Of a stretch of 64,000 nt of DNA, positions 39,833-48,991 are shown in pieces (position 1 is the stretch's first letter; each line of letters starts with the position of its first letter). The stretch is from Phormidium tenue FACHB-886 (GTDB taxonomy: Bacteria > Cyanobacteriota > Cyanobacteriia > Elainellales > Elainellaceae), in the NCBI RefSeq assembly GCF_014764505.1, contig NZ_JACXWX010000001.1:434001-498000 (forward strand), read 5' to 3'. The notes beneath the pieces are model-generated. The model did not search any database and was not told the DNA's origin. It worked only from the letters and a program-made list of their open reading frames with translations. Both the position numbers and the translations under genes were made by a program.

Positions 39833-40540
39833 TCAAATTGCCCCATAGTGAGCCACCTGGGGTTGACTGGAATCATCTTGGTGCGCTAACCATGCCCAAA
39901 ACTGATCGCCCCAGGAAAAATGCCACCATTCCTCTGGGGCTTGACGAAAGCCTGCAGCAAGCATTGCCTGTTTAAGAATTTGGCGATTGCGGTGAAAGGT
40001 GAGATGCTCGGCTGAGCCCTCGGCTGAAGCAAAATGGTCAGGGTAAGAACGGGGGGACATTTCATCGATCGGTGATCCCATCTCCACGGCTTGCCCTGTC
40101 ACATCAACTATCGTCACATCCACGGCTGCTCCGGTGCTGTGAGGAGGCGGGGTGGCTGGATTGTCGCTGGGAACTGCCCAAAACTGGTAGACCTGCCCCA
40201 AAATGTCCTGACGTTCTGCCGCGCTAAGCAATTCTGGTGTTTTGCCCTGCGCCTTCACCGTTTCAGCAAACGTGTAGTCCACCATATATTGCTGTACTGC
40301 CCGTGGACGATAGGCATCAAAAATTTGGATACGCCAGCCTGGATGAGATCGCTGAAGCACGTTTTGGGCATTGAGGAGCCGTTCCAATACGCCCCGCCGT
40401 AGATAATAGGGCGATTTGCCATCGTAAGGCGCTGCAAGTTTGACATAGGGATGCGGGTCTACAATGGCAAACTCGGCAAGTGGAATTGGCAGGAGCGGCT
40501 CTCCGCATTCCGCGATCGGAACTTGCTGGTAGGGCTTCAT
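39833..40540 (-). CDS. M15 family D-alanyl-D-alanine dipeptidase (VanX-type)
   Basis: Zinc peptidase of about 235 residues. VanX marks: IFDAYRPRAVQQ (substrate Arg), HSTGAAVDVTIVD (Zn-binding His and Asp in the SxHxxGxAxD pattern) and EEWWHFSW (catalytic Glu and third Zn ligand His). It should cut D-Ala-D-Ala, which suits peptidoglycan recycling in a non-resistant organism. No signal peptide, so cytoplasmic. A TTG (40546) is in frame two codons upstream; the ATG at 40540 is preferred. Same strand as the FHA gene, 25 bp after it. Confidence 0.88.
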   Translation of the reverse strand: MKPYQQVPIAECGEPLLPIPLAEFAIVDPHPYVKLAAPYDGKSPYYLRRGVLERLLNAQNVLQRSHPGWRIQIFDAYRPRAVQQYMVDYTFAETVKAQGKTPELLSAAERQDILGQVYQFWAVPSDNPATPPPHSTGAAVDVTIVDVTGQAVEMGSPIDEMSPRSYPDHFASAEGSAEHLTFHRNRQILKQAMLAAGFRQAPEEWWHFSWGDQFWAWLAHQDDSSQPQVAHYGAI

Positions 40541-40565
40541 AGGCAACTCAGTCAGTACATTGCTC

Positions 40566-41123
40566 TTATAGCAAACACTGAGGACGGGTGCTATCCCCTA
40601 GCGCTGCCCAAGCAGCCCGTCGATCGGCAAGAAAAAATTCAACGGTCAGTTTGCCAAACTGCAGCACATCGCCGTCTTTGAGCCATCGCTTTTCCAAAGG
40701 CTGTAGACGGTGGCGGTTGACCCAAGTACCGTTGCTGCTGCCTACATCGGTGATGGACAAGCCTTTAATTGGGTGCTGGTTAATCATGGCGTGGCAGCGG
40801 GAAACCGTTTTGTGACGAATAGAAATAGCACAAGAGGGACTGCGACCAATCAGCCAACTCGAGGCGATCGGTGTTAAATTCGCCGTTTGCTCAAGCACTA
40901 GATTAGTTGCCAGAAAAGCAGTTCGCTCTGTTGCAATTGCTTGAAGATAGAGTGAGGTATATCGACAGCGTTTGGGGGCTAGCAGCAGCGGCTCGATCAC
41001 AGACGCCACAGCATCAATTTCATAGTTGCAGTCTGCCAGCAGAGACTCAGACAACAGGGGAGATTGCTCTCGCACAACTTGGAGGTGCAAAGCGGAAACG
41101 CTGAGAGAGTTCAGGTTTGCCAT
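40566..41123 (-). CDS. FHA-domain protein
   Basis: 185 residues. Residues about 110-175 form an FHA domain that binds phosphothreonine: WLIGRSPSCAISI, TVSRCHAMI, and DVGSSNGTWVNRHRL. The first 105 residues are helical, of unknown type. Cyanobacterial FHA proteins commonly act as readers for Ser/Thr kinases; no kinase gene is nearby. Upstream of the dipeptidase gene with a short gap, so the two may be cotranscribed. Confidence 0.85.
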   Translation of the reverse strand: MANLNSLSVSALHLQVVREQSPLLSESLLADCNYEIDAVASVIEPLLLAPKRCRYTSLYLQAIATERTAFLATNLVLEQTANLTPIASSWLIGRSPSCAISIRHKTVSRCHAMINQHPIKGLSITDVGSSNGTWVNRHRLQPLEKRWLKDGDVLQFGKLTVEFFLADRRAAWAALGDSTRPQCLL

Positions 41124-41752
41124 TGTTTTGAATGGATCTTGCAGTTAACAGGCGGCGAAACACCAACGGGTTTTATAGCGCTTTGCGCTTGATTGAAAGA
41201 GATGTCTTGGGATGTTCGGGGCTACTAGATTGAGAACTGCTGTAAACCTGATGGAATAAAAAACTGAAACACAGCAGCGCAATTAGAAACATCCTTTAGA
41301 GCAATTACTGAAACCCTGATTGAGTTGAACAAAAGCTCCTCATCCCCTTAAACTGACAGCTTGGAGCCATACCTAGAAAAGTCAAGATTGCTACTCAAGA
41401 TGCGATCAGGTGGAATAAACCTAGAGCCTCTTCGTCCTCCTATTAGCTATTAAAGAAGCAGTCTAGAAATTCGTTGTAGGGCTGAAGCTGGAATTTACCA
41501 AGACTTTAAGTAGTTTCTCGGTACAATAACTTTTTACATGGATTCATTGGAAACAGAGTTTTGAACGTCCAACCCTGAGTAAGTTCTTCAGACTGTTTAG
41601 ACTATGCGGTTGCAATAGCGCAAGTTGCGCGCAGGTCAGCTTCACCCATTCTCCACGGGCGATTCACGCAAATTGTGCAATTGCGATTTGAGGCTGCATT
41701 GTGATTTCGGTTCCCCAAGAAACTAAACTTGAAATAGCCAAACGATTAGTTT
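41124..41752. other. Divergent gap, FHA gene and nitrilase gene
   Basis: About 630 bp. Short palindromic bits such as AGCGCTTTGCGCT and GCGCAAGTTGCGC are present, but no gene or convincing terminator. It should hold promoters for both sides. Confidence 0.45.
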
Positions 41753-41772
41753 GGTAGTGCGATCGCACTACC
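41753..41772. promoter_or_regulatory. 20-bp perfect palindrome centred on a HIP1 octamer
   Basis: GGTAGTGCGATCGCACTACC reads the same on both strands and has GCGATCGC at its centre. It lies 26 bp before the nitrilase-family start. Its length beyond HIP1 suggests a dimeric repressor site, but a chance extension of HIP1 is possible. Confidence 0.5.
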
Positions 41773-41798
41773 TTGTTGCCCTTATCTTGATTGCCTCT

Positions 41799-42611
41799 AT
41801 GAAGTCTTACCTTGCTGCTGCGGTGCAGATGAACAGTGTCCCTGATCTAAGTAAAAACTTGGCTCAGGCAGAAGATTTGATTGACCTGGCAGTGCGGCAG
41901 GGAGCCGAATTTGTTTGCTTGCCAGAAAACTTTTCTTTTTTGGGCGATGAGGCAGCCAAACTGGAACAGGCAGAAACGATCGCCCAAGCCAGCGCCAAGT
42001 TTCTCAAGACGATGGCACAAAAATATCAGATCACGCTACTGGGAGGTGGTTTTCCAGTCCCAACCGGAACCGGCAAGGTCTACAATACCGCCGTGCTGAT
42101 CGGCTCGGAAGGCGAGGAACTGGTGCGCTATGAGAAAGTCCACCTGTTTGATGTTAATTTGCCCGATGGCAACACCTACCAGGAGTCGCAAAGCGTTTTA
42201 GCTGGCTTGCGCTTGCCTATGGTGCATCACTCCAAGGACTTGGGCAGCTTGGGACTATCGGTTTGTTACGATGTGCGATTTCCCGAACTTTATCGCCACC
42301 TATCCCAGATGGGTGCAGAGGTGCTGATTGTGCCTGCTGCCTTCACTGCTTATACGGGCAAAGACCACTGGCAAATTTTGCTGCAGGCACGGGCGATCGA
42401 AAACACCTGCTACATGATCGCACCTGCCCAAACAGGCCGGCACAACACAATGCGCCAGTCACACGGGCACGCAGTCATCATTGACCCCTGGGGAATTATC
42501 CTGGCGGATGCAGGCGAAAAACCCGGAGTGGCGATCGCCTCGATCGAACCGACTCGCCTCGAACAGGTCCGTCGTCAGATGCCTTCGCTCCAACATCGAG
42601 TTTTTATTTAG
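41799..42611 (+). CDS. Carbon-nitrogen hydrolase (nitrilase superfamily, Nit-type)
   Basis: 270-residue amidase-fold enzyme. The Glu-Lys-Cys triad is visible: Glu in CLPENFSFLG, Lys in RYEKVHLFDV, Cys in GLSVCYDVRFPELYR. The sequence is closest in style to Nit1/Nit2 (deaminated glutathione or omega-amide hydrolases). Cytoplasmic. The frame opens at a GTG-like codon at 41751 inside the palindrome; the ATG at 41799 (MKSYLAAAVQMNS) is the family start and is chosen. Monocistronic. Confidence 0.9.
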   Translation: MKSYLAAAVQMNSVPDLSKNLAQAEDLIDLAVRQGAEFVCLPENFSFLGDEAAKLEQAETIAQASAKFLKTMAQKYQITLLGGGFPVPTGTGKVYNTAVLIGSEGEELVRYEKVHLFDVNLPDGNTYQESQSVLAGLRLPMVHHSKDLGSLGLSVCYDVRFPELYRHLSQMGAEVLIVPAAFTAYTGKDHWQILLQARAIENTCYMIAPAQTGRHNTMRQSHGHAVIIDPWGIILADAGEKPGVAIASIEPTRLEQVRRQMPSLQHRVFI

Positions 42612-42713
42612 CTTTACTCCGACTTGTAGAATCAGCTAGCCAAATTACGCCACGGGTATGAAGAAACTTGTACATTAGACAGGACGAGTTTCGCATGTGC
42701 ACGGTTGATCTGC

Positions 42714-44138
42714 ATGGTTGATTTATCAGTCGGGGCAACCCCTGTTGTATCACTGTTTGCTTCGTTTGCTTCTAAAGCGCTCCCTGAGCTGTTTAGCCCG
42801 CTGCTGCTGGCAGCTGAACCAGGTGCAGAAAACGCGCCGATCGTCTTGGCGGGTGTGTTGTTGAGTTTAGTCGTCATCTACTTTGCCGCCAAACTGGTGG
42901 GCGAACTGTGTGTCCGCATTAATTTGCCGCCCGTGTTAGGCGAACTAATTGCGGGAGTCATCGTGGGAATTTCGGTGCTCAATTTATTGGTGTTTCCCGA
43001 AGACGGTGGCTTTCATTCGGCGATCTTAGATTTTCTGCAGATGACAGCAGGTCTCAAGGCAGAAGCAGTGCCAGCCGTAGGAGGCAGCATCAGCGAAATC
43101 ATTTCTGTTCTGTCAGAAATTGGCGTGATCGTTCTGCTATTTGAGATTGGTTTAGAGTCCGACCTCAAAGAACTAATTCGCGTCGGTCCGCAGGCGGCGA
43201 TCGTGGCGGTGGTGGGGGTGGCTGCTCCCTTTGCGGCTGGAACAGCCGGATTGATTTTGCTGTTTGGCGTTGCGCCTGTGCCTGCCATCTTTGCTGGGGC
43301 AGCGCTGACGGCAACCAGTATTGGCATTACGGCAAAAGTACTGGCTGAGATTGGGCAACTCAGCTCCCGAGAAGGACAAATCATCATTGGCGCTGCCGTG
43401 CTGGATGACGTACTGGGCATCATTGTGCTAGCGGTGGTGGCAAGCCTGGCAAAAACAGGAGAAATCCGCGTTAGCAATATTATTTATCTGGTCATCAGCG
43501 CCACCGTGTTTTTGATTGGCGCGATTCTGCTGGGTCGGCTGCTGAGTCCCTATTTTGTAGGGCTGGTCGAGCGGATGCAAACGAGAGGGCAGCTCTTGCT
43601 TTCTTCACTCATCTTTGCCTTTGTTCTGTCTTATATTGGTGCAGCCATTCAGCTAGAAGCGATCCTTGGTGCGTTTGCCGCAGGACTGGTGCTGGCAGAA
43701 ACCGAAAAGCGAGAGGAGCTAGGAGAACAGGTTGTGCCGATCGCCGATATGTTTGTACCAATCTTCTTTGTTGTAGTAGGTGCGAAAACTGACATTAGCG
43801 TTCTTAACCCTATTAACCCAGCCAATCGAGAGGGGCTAATCATCGCCTCGTTCTTGGTGGTAGTTGCCGTGATTGGCAAGATCATTACGGGTGCAACGGT
43901 GTTTGGGCAAGAAAAAGTGAATCGGCTGGCGATCGGCATCGGCATGATTCCACGAGGCGAAGTAGGTTTAGTATTTGCGGGGGTAGGGTCAGCAACAGGT
44001 GTTTTACCTGAGTCATTGGACGCTGCCATCATTGTGATGGTGATTCTGACCACATTTGTAGCGCCACCGCTCCTGCGGGTCGTGTTTCAAGATACCGATG
44101 CCAAGGAAAATCTGGAATCATTGCAAAAATCAGAGTAG
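42714..44138 (+). CDS. Cation/proton antiporter, CPA2/Kef-NapA type
   Basis: 474 residues with 12-13 membrane segments. The CPA2 fold is shown by LPPVLGELIAGVIVGISVL, then LLFEIGLESDLKEL (the acidic transport helix) and a late RGEVGLVFAGVG. It exchanges Na+ or K+ for protons across the plasma or thylakoid membrane. No C-terminal NAD-binding (TrkA-N) domain, so it is of the NapA-like class. Start: ATG 42714, three codons after a TTG. 102 bp downstream of the nitrilase gene. Confidence 0.88.
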   Translation: MVDLSVGATPVVSLFASFASKALPELFSPLLLAAEPGAENAPIVLAGVLLSLVVIYFAAKLVGELCVRINLPPVLGELIAGVIVGISVLNLLVFPEDGGFHSAILDFLQMTAGLKAEAVPAVGGSISEIISVLSEIGVIVLLFEIGLESDLKELIRVGPQAAIVAVVGVAAPFAAGTAGLILLFGVAPVPAIFAGAALTATSIGITAKVLAEIGQLSSREGQIIIGAAVLDDVLGIIVLAVVASLAKTGEIRVSNIIYLVISATVFLIGAILLGRLLSPYFVGLVERMQTRGQLLLSSLIFAFVLSYIGAAIQLEAILGAFAAGLVLAETEKREELGEQVVPIADMFVPIFFVVVGAKTDISVLNPINPANREGLIIASFLVVVAVIGKIITGATVFGQEKVNRLAIGIGMIPRGEVGLVFAGVGSATGVLPESLDAAIIVMVILTTFVAPPLLRVVFQDTDAKENLESLQKSE

Positions 44139-44476
44139 ATATAGCGATTGGGGCTGTTTTCTGGCAGTGTGCTAAACTCGTCTTTCATTAAAGCCTCGGC
44201 TACAGGTAGCGCAAAATTTACTTTTTATTTAGATTTGTAGCCAGCTATAGCACCTATCTTGATGAATCGATTAGCCTAAGCTGTCCAGTTCAGCTCCGTC
44301 AAACTCCAACCTGCTTTGGCAAGGCTGATCCTCTTTAGCATTCTGTCTGCAAACTGGTGAAGATCTGCGCATGTTCTGGTTTAATGGGCAGCAACTTGCT
44401 TTGTTTGACTTATTTGACTTAGCTTGCTTCATTTGCTTCAGATTTGACCTAATTTCGTTTTTGAAAATTCTGATTG
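44139..44476 (+). other. Upstream region of murI
   Basis: About 340 bp. Near the murI start it becomes T-rich and repetitive, with TTTGACTTA twice in tandem around 44404-44421 and related TTGCTTCA units after. No gene seen. Confidence 0.4.
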
Positions 44477-45436
44477 ATGCAATACCCTGTGTCCAAACCA
44501 TCGACCAAAGACACCCAGTCCAGCGAGATTCCCGTTGCCGCAGCCTCTACCGCAGCGCCAATCAATGCCGCCAGCCCTAATTTTCCCTTAAGTTCTCATT
44601 CTGGCGATCGGCAGCGCGCCAGAATTGGCATGTTTGACAGCGGTGTAGGCGGGTTAACCGTGCTGCGAGAGCTTTATCGCCAATTGCCCCACGAATCGGT
44701 GCTGTATTTTGGCGATACCGCTCGTCTCCCTTACGGAATGCGATCGCCAGCCGAAATTTTGCAATACGTACGGGAAATTCTCTTTTGGATGCGGCAGCAG
44801 AACGTCAAGATGGTGATCATGGCGTGCAATACCAGTTCGGCGCTAGCGCTAGATATTGTGCGATCGGAGTTTGACATTCCGATTCTGGGCGTGATTTTGC
44901 CAGGTGCCCGGGCTGCCGTTCAAACAGGAAAACGGATTGGGGTCATTGCTACTGTCCCCACTGCAACTAGCAACGCCTATCGGCAGGCGATTAACGAAGT
45001 CAACCCGAACGTGCAGGTTTGGCAGGTGGGGTGTCCGGAATTTGTGCCGCTGATCGAACACAACCGGATTCACGATCCTTATACCCGTCAGGTTGCCCAA
45101 GAATATCTGGCACCGCTGATCGAACGGCAGATTGATACGCTAGTCTACGGCTGCACTCATTATCCCCATCTGGCGCCGGTGCTGAAGTCCATTTTGCCAC
45201 GATCGGTGCAGCTGATTGACCCAGCGGTGCATGTGATTTCTGCTGCCGCTCAAGAGCTAGAGCTTCTGGGTTTACGCAGCACACGGACGGCTCTGCCGAC
45301 CCAGTTTTATGTGAGTGGCTGTCCAGATACTTTCGCTGAAGTCTCTGTGCAGTGGCTCGGCTGCAAACCTAAGGTAGAGCAGGTAGATATTGCTGAAGTT
45401 TCTCGCCAGCTTGCCGCACTAGAGCTAGCAGAATAA
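44477..45436 (+). CDS. murI: Glutamate racemase
   Basis: Makes D-glutamate for peptidoglycan. The racemase core begins near residue 49: IGMFDSGVGGLTVLRELYRQ, with first catalytic Cys in MACNTSSALAL and second in YGCTHYPHLAPV. About 48 extra residues at the N-terminus are Ser/Ala/Pro-rich and probably disordered; if translation starts at ATG 44477 the protein has 319 residues, longer than the usual 265-285. A later start is possible, but no in-frame ATG with a good Shine-Dalgarno is visible before the core. Confidence 0.92.
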   Translation: MQYPVSKPSTKDTQSSEIPVAAASTAAPINAASPNFPLSSHSGDRQRARIGMFDSGVGGLTVLRELYRQLPHESVLYFGDTARLPYGMRSPAEILQYVREILFWMRQQNVKMVIMACNTSSALALDIVRSEFDIPILGVILPGARAAVQTGKRIGVIATVPTATSNAYRQAINEVNPNVQVWQVGCPEFVPLIEHNRIHDPYTRQVAQEYLAPLIERQIDTLVYGCTHYPHLAPVLKSILPRSVQLIDPAVHVISAAAQELELLGLRSTRTALPTQFYVSGCPDTFAEVSVQWLGCKPKVEQVDIAEVSRQLAALELAE

Positions 45437-45514
45437 GTGCTGGATCACTAACTGAACCTGTAACTTGGCTGAGACAGAAGCGCTAATCTGAGCTACCTTA
45501 AAGAACCCTAACCA

Positions 45515-45549
45515 AAAAAGCGGCATATCTTAGCGATACGTCGCTTTTT
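45515..45549 (+). terminator. Terminator of murI
   Basis: AAAAAGCG (45515-45522) pairs with CGCTTTTT (45542-45549); the T-rich 3' arm gives the run needed for Rho-independent release. The inner region pairs partly. Confidence 0.7.
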
Positions 45550-45609
45550 AAACTTTTTGAGCTTTACTGATTCTCAATTAGAAAACAGGTGATTGCCTGC
45601 TTCAGTTCA

Positions 45610-45711
45610 TTAAACACCCGATCGCTCAGCAAGCCTAAGCAATACATACACCGCCAACACGTACCCCGTTGCCAGCACTGGAATAATCAAAGGGATGGAA
45701 TCGTAAGTCAT
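45610..45711 (-). CDS. 33-residue single-helix membrane peptide (candidate small subunit)
   Basis: A short minus-strand frame from ATG 45711 to TAA 45610. The peptide begins MTYDSIPLIIPVLATG and continues into YVLAVYVLLRLAERSGV: a short polar N-terminus, one membrane helix of about 20 residues (IPLIIPVLATGYVLAVYVLL), then a positive/charged end (RLAER). This is the design of the small helical subunits of cyanobacterial photosystems, cytochrome b6f or NDH-1 (for example NdhP/NdhQ-size proteins), but I cannot match it to one. It lies in an otherwise gene-free 956-bp gap. There is no clear Shine-Dalgarno. The composition would be unlikely in random intergenic DNA. Confidence 0.5.
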   Translation of the reverse strand: MTYDSIPLIIPVLATGYVLAVYVLLRLAERSGV

Positions 45712-46392
45712 GGCACAACATAAGGAGTTAGATATAGAGAAATAGAGGGGCCTCAATACCCACAAATGCGCAGCGGCAAATCCATATAGCTAAGCAGCCA
45801 AACTGCACTTGGCAATTTGGCAAACTAAGCCAAGTATTCCAGACAGATGCTTCTCAAAAGGGTGACCGACACTGAGCGGGCGATGAATGAAGCTCGCGGC
45901 AAAAGCCAGAGTTGCATTACACCCAATGAGTCGTCTCAGCAGCTGTAAACGAATGCCCACGGGTGAGCTTCATCAAGCTTGTTGAGAACCTGCTCAGCTA
46001 AAGACCTACTGGATCGACTGCCTCTACAGAAAAACTCTGCTAAAAGCCCACTCTTAAAGAACGGCTTCAGAGGAGCATTGTCCTAATGGGTCAACTGTCG
46101 CATCAGTCACTGAAGAAACGCCTGTAAAGGTTTACCTTAACTTGACGCTGAATCTATGAAATTTTGAAATCCTTAATCACCAGCCTAGCATAGTCTTCTC
46201 AGGATGTTAGGGTAATTTTTGTAAAAGACCAAAAAGTTTGAAAACCTTGCAGCCAAATCATTCTAAAGGCACAGAAGAGGCGCAATTCTACCCATTTTCT
46301 TGTCACTCTTTCCGCAGATATCGGAGTCGTAGCTTAGAATAAGTGTAAGATTATGTAAAATTTCGTAACCTAACGCAAGAGTCAGCCGATCC
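45712..46392. other. Gap before sds
   Basis: About 680 bp of AT-rich DNA. No open frame of note. It should hold the promoters of sds (rightward) and of the 33-residue peptide (leftward). Confidence 0.45.
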
Positions 46393-47364
46393 ATGACCTC
46401 AGCGATCTCCCTCTTCTCCCCGGTTGAAGCAGATTTGCATCTCCTCGCAGAGAATTTAAAGCAGTTGGTGGGTGCCCGCCACCCCATCCTTTATGCCGCC
46501 GCAGAACACCTGTTTGGGGCAGGAGGGAAACGCCTGCGACCGGCAATCGTCCTCTTGATTTCTAGAGCCACGATGCCTGATCAGGATATTACGCCCAAGC
46601 ACCGTCGGCTCGCCGAAATCACCGAAATGATTCACACCGCTAGCCTGGTGCATGATGATGTGATTGATGACTCTGAACTGCGGCGAGGCGTCCCCACGGT
46701 TCATAGCAGCTTTGGCAACCGAGTTGCTGTGCTGGCAGGAGATTTTTTGTTTGCCCAATCTTCCTGGTATCTGGCAAATTTAGACAACCTGACGGTAGTG
46801 AAGCTGCTGTCTGAGGTAATCATGGATTTGGCAGAAGGCGAAATTCAGCAGGGCTTGAATCGGTTTGATACCGACCTGTCGATCGACGCCTACCTGGAGA
46901 AAAGCTACTACAAAACCGCTTCGCTGATCGCCAACAGCTCTAAAGCTGCAGGGGTCTTAAGCGGAGTCTCCAACGAAATGACGAAGCACCTCTACAGCTA
47001 TGGTCGTCATGTGGGACTAGCATTCCAGATCGTCGATGACATTCTTGATTTCACTAGCTCTAGCGATTCACTTGGCAAGCCCGCCGGGTCAGACTTGAAG
47101 AGCGGTAACCTAACGGCTCCCGTGCTGTATGCGCTGGAAGAAAAGCCCTATTTGGAAGCATTGATCGAACGAGAGTTTGCCGAAGAAGAAGACTTGGAAC
47201 AAGCGCTGGCATTGGTGGCAGACAGCCGAGGCATCGATCGCTCCCGGGAACTCGCTGCACAACATGCCCAACTCGCCGTCCAACACCTTGACGATCTGCC
47301 CGCTTCAGAGCCTCGGCAGGCTTTAATTGAGCTGGCTGACTATGTGCTAAGCCGCCTTTACTAA
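46393..47364 (+). CDS. sds: Solanesyl / polyprenyl diphosphate synthase
   Basis: Trans-prenyltransferase that builds the long side chain of plastoquinone. 323 residues, standard. First Asp-rich motif DDVIDD at residues 88-93 within LVHDDVIDDSELRRGVPTVH, second in FQIVDDILDFTSS. GGKRLRPA is the substrate-binding start. Product length (C45 expected in cyanobacteria) is set by residues before the first motif and is inferred, not read. Confidence 0.93.
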   Translation: MTSAISLFSPVEADLHLLAENLKQLVGARHPILYAAAEHLFGAGGKRLRPAIVLLISRATMPDQDITPKHRRLAEITEMIHTASLVHDDVIDDSELRRGVPTVHSSFGNRVAVLAGDFLFAQSSWYLANLDNLTVVKLLSEVIMDLAEGEIQQGLNRFDTDLSIDAYLEKSYYKTASLIANSSKAAGVLSGVSNEMTKHLYSYGRHVGLAFQIVDDILDFTSSSDSLGKPAGSDLKSGNLTAPVLYALEEKPYLEALIEREFAEEEDLEQALALVADSRGIDRSRELAAQHAQLAVQHLDDLPASEPRQALIELADYVLSRLY

Positions 47365-47464
47365 CCTGTGGGGTTTGGTTAAAAAGTGACAAAAGTAAGA
47401 TGCGCACTGCTTTGGGCTGCTGTATTTTGAACAGGTATCAATTCTGTTTCCGGTTAGCCCAGCT

Positions 47465-48196
47465 ATGGTTGCTCGTGTTTCCGTCATTATCCCAACGCTG
47501 AACGAAGCAGCTACTCTAGGGCGGGCATTGCGCCATCTCAGCATTTTGGAGCCACCCGCTTGGGAAGTGGTGGTCGTGGATGGGGGAAGCCAAGACAACA
47601 CGATCGCCATTGCCAAAGCCGCCAATGTTTTGGTGGTTCAGTCTGAACGCGGACGGGCAGTGCAAATGAATCAAGGAGCCGCCACCGCTACCGGGGATAC
47701 CCTGTGTTTTCTACATGCAGATACGATCGTTCCAGACGATTTGGTATCGGTGATTACTACAACGTTGGCTGATCCAGCGGTCGTGGCAGGCGGTTGGATT
47801 TCGCTAATGAGCGGAGACTACACCACTCGCTGGGGCGTATCTTTTCACAATTTCCTCAAAACCTACTACGCACCCCTACTATTTCGCCCTCACCTATTTG
47901 TGCGGGGCTTACGGCTGCTGTTTGGCGATCAGGTGATGTTTTGCCGTCGCCAAGAATTTCATCGCTGTGATGGCTTTGATGCGGCCTTACCGATTATGGA
48001 AGAAGCCGACCTCTGTATCCGGCTAGTCCGCTATGGACGAATTCGCCAAGTCAATCGCACCGTGCAGTCTTCCGATCGGCGGGTGGCTCAGTGGGGAGCC
48101 TGGAAGGCAACGGCGATCTATCTTTATATTGGATTTTTGTGGGGGATAGGCGTTTCTGCTAGCTATCTCAAACAGTTCTATGAAGATATTCGTTGA
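47465..48196 (+). CDS. TIGR04283-type glycosyltransferase
   Basis: 243-residue GT2-related transferase: VSVIIPTLNEAATLGRALRH, VVVDGGSQDNT, RGRAVQMNQGA and LCFLHADTIVPDDL (the metal-binding acidic site) match the TIGR04283 family, some members of which lie in arsenosugar clusters. No arsenic genes are here, so its role is open. A hydrophobic C-terminal segment (ATAIYLYIGFLWGIGVSASY) may anchor it to the membrane. Its last 19 bp overlap, tail to tail, the end of the DUF547 gene. Confidence 0.88.
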   Translation: MVARVSVIIPTLNEAATLGRALRHLSILEPPAWEVVVVDGGSQDNTIAIAKAANVLVVQSERGRAVQMNQGAATATGDTLCFLHADTIVPDDLVSVITTTLADPAVVAGGWISLMSGDYTTRWGVSFHNFLKTYYAPLLFRPHLFVRGLRLLFGDQVMFCRRQEFHRCDGFDAALPIMEEADLCIRLVRYGRIRQVNRTVQSSDRRVAQWGAWKATAIYLYIGFLWGIGVSASYLKQFYEDIR

Positions 48197-48885
48197 TTTA
48201 GGCTCCAGTCGTAGTCCAGATAGCGAACCGTTAGAGAGGATACATCAGGTAAAGGAAAGGATAAATAGGGCTGTACGTAGGCAGGAATAGAAGAGGCAAC
48301 CTTCAGGAAATCCTGACGATACCACTTGAGGATTTGGCTACAGTAGAGCGTTTGCGTTTGGGCATCGTAGTAAACCTTCGCTGGGTTGTTAATAAACCGA
48401 CTGGCATCAGCTTCTAGCTGCGATCGGACACTTTGCGGCTGATAAGCTTCATTGCGCAACAGCGGGCAGCCGATCGCCGCACAAACCAGCGCAAAGTGAA
48501 TTCTCGGTTCATCAAAATCCTGACGGAGAGTGTCATGTTCGATCGCATTCAGGCTATACCGAGTTTTGCCCAAGTGATACACCGGACGCACAAAGAACCA
48601 GAAAAATGCTAGCCAATTTGGGATGCCCAACACCGTCGGACGGATTGAGGCAATTGGATAGCGCTGCAAGACTCGATCGATCACCAGCGCATTGTAGAGG
48701 TTTAGCCAGAAGGCGAGACGCTGATCGACATCCAGCGCAGCTATTTCTACACCTGCCATCTGATTTAGCCAGTCAGAGAGCACTTGGGTAGGCTGCGCTT
48801 GCCATGCTGCATAGTCTACCCGCCCTTGACTATCGACATACTGACGCAAAAGCAGATCCCAGGGAGTAAAGTCGAGTGCAGACAT
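48178..48885 (-). CDS. DUF547-domain protein
   Basis: About 235 residues with the DUF547 core: LAFWLNLYNALVIDRVLQ near the N-terminus, the HDTLRQDFDEPRIHFALVCA region, and CPLLRNEAYQP; Cys and His residues in the family could form an active site, but its reaction is unknown. The frame opens at a TTG (48918); ATG 48885 (MSALDFTPWDLLL) is chosen. Divergent from the rhodanese gene. The stop lies inside the glycosyltransferase gene on the other strand. Confidence 0.85.
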   Translation of the reverse strand: MSALDFTPWDLLLRQYVDSQGRVDYAAWQAQPTQVLSDWLNQMAGVEIAALDVDQRLAFWLNLYNALVIDRVLQRYPIASIRPTVLGIPNWLAFFWFFVRPVYHLGKTRYSLNAIEHDTLRQDFDEPRIHFALVCAAIGCPLLRNEAYQPQSVRSQLEADASRFINNPAKVYYDAQTQTLYCSQILKWYRQDFLKVASSIPAYVQPYLSFPLPDVSSLTVRYLDYDWSLNQRISS

Positions 48886-48991
48886 ACTACAGCCATTTTT
48901 GGTTGAATAGACTACCAATTATCTTTGAATAGTTTGGTCTTGTTCTGGCGCTTTGCGCTCCCTCAACCTCGTCAGGTTAACAGGATTGAAG

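Noticed and set aside
39833-40540. Vancomycin-resistance role for the VanX-type dipeptidase
   Set aside because: No VanA/VanH-type ligase or dehydrogenase genes nearby; a peptidoglycan turnover role is more likely in a cyanobacterium.
43013-43477. 154-codon antisense frame inside the antiporter gene, and similar long antisense frames at 208-636, 43649-44053 and 54318-54641
   Set aside because: They mirror the codon pattern of well-supported genes on the other strand and show low-complexity Ser/Pro/Thr/Ala translations.
47465-48196. Arsenosugar biosynthesis function for the TIGR04283 glycosyltransferase
   Set aside because: No arsenic methyltransferase, radical-SAM or efflux genes are near, so only the family is given.
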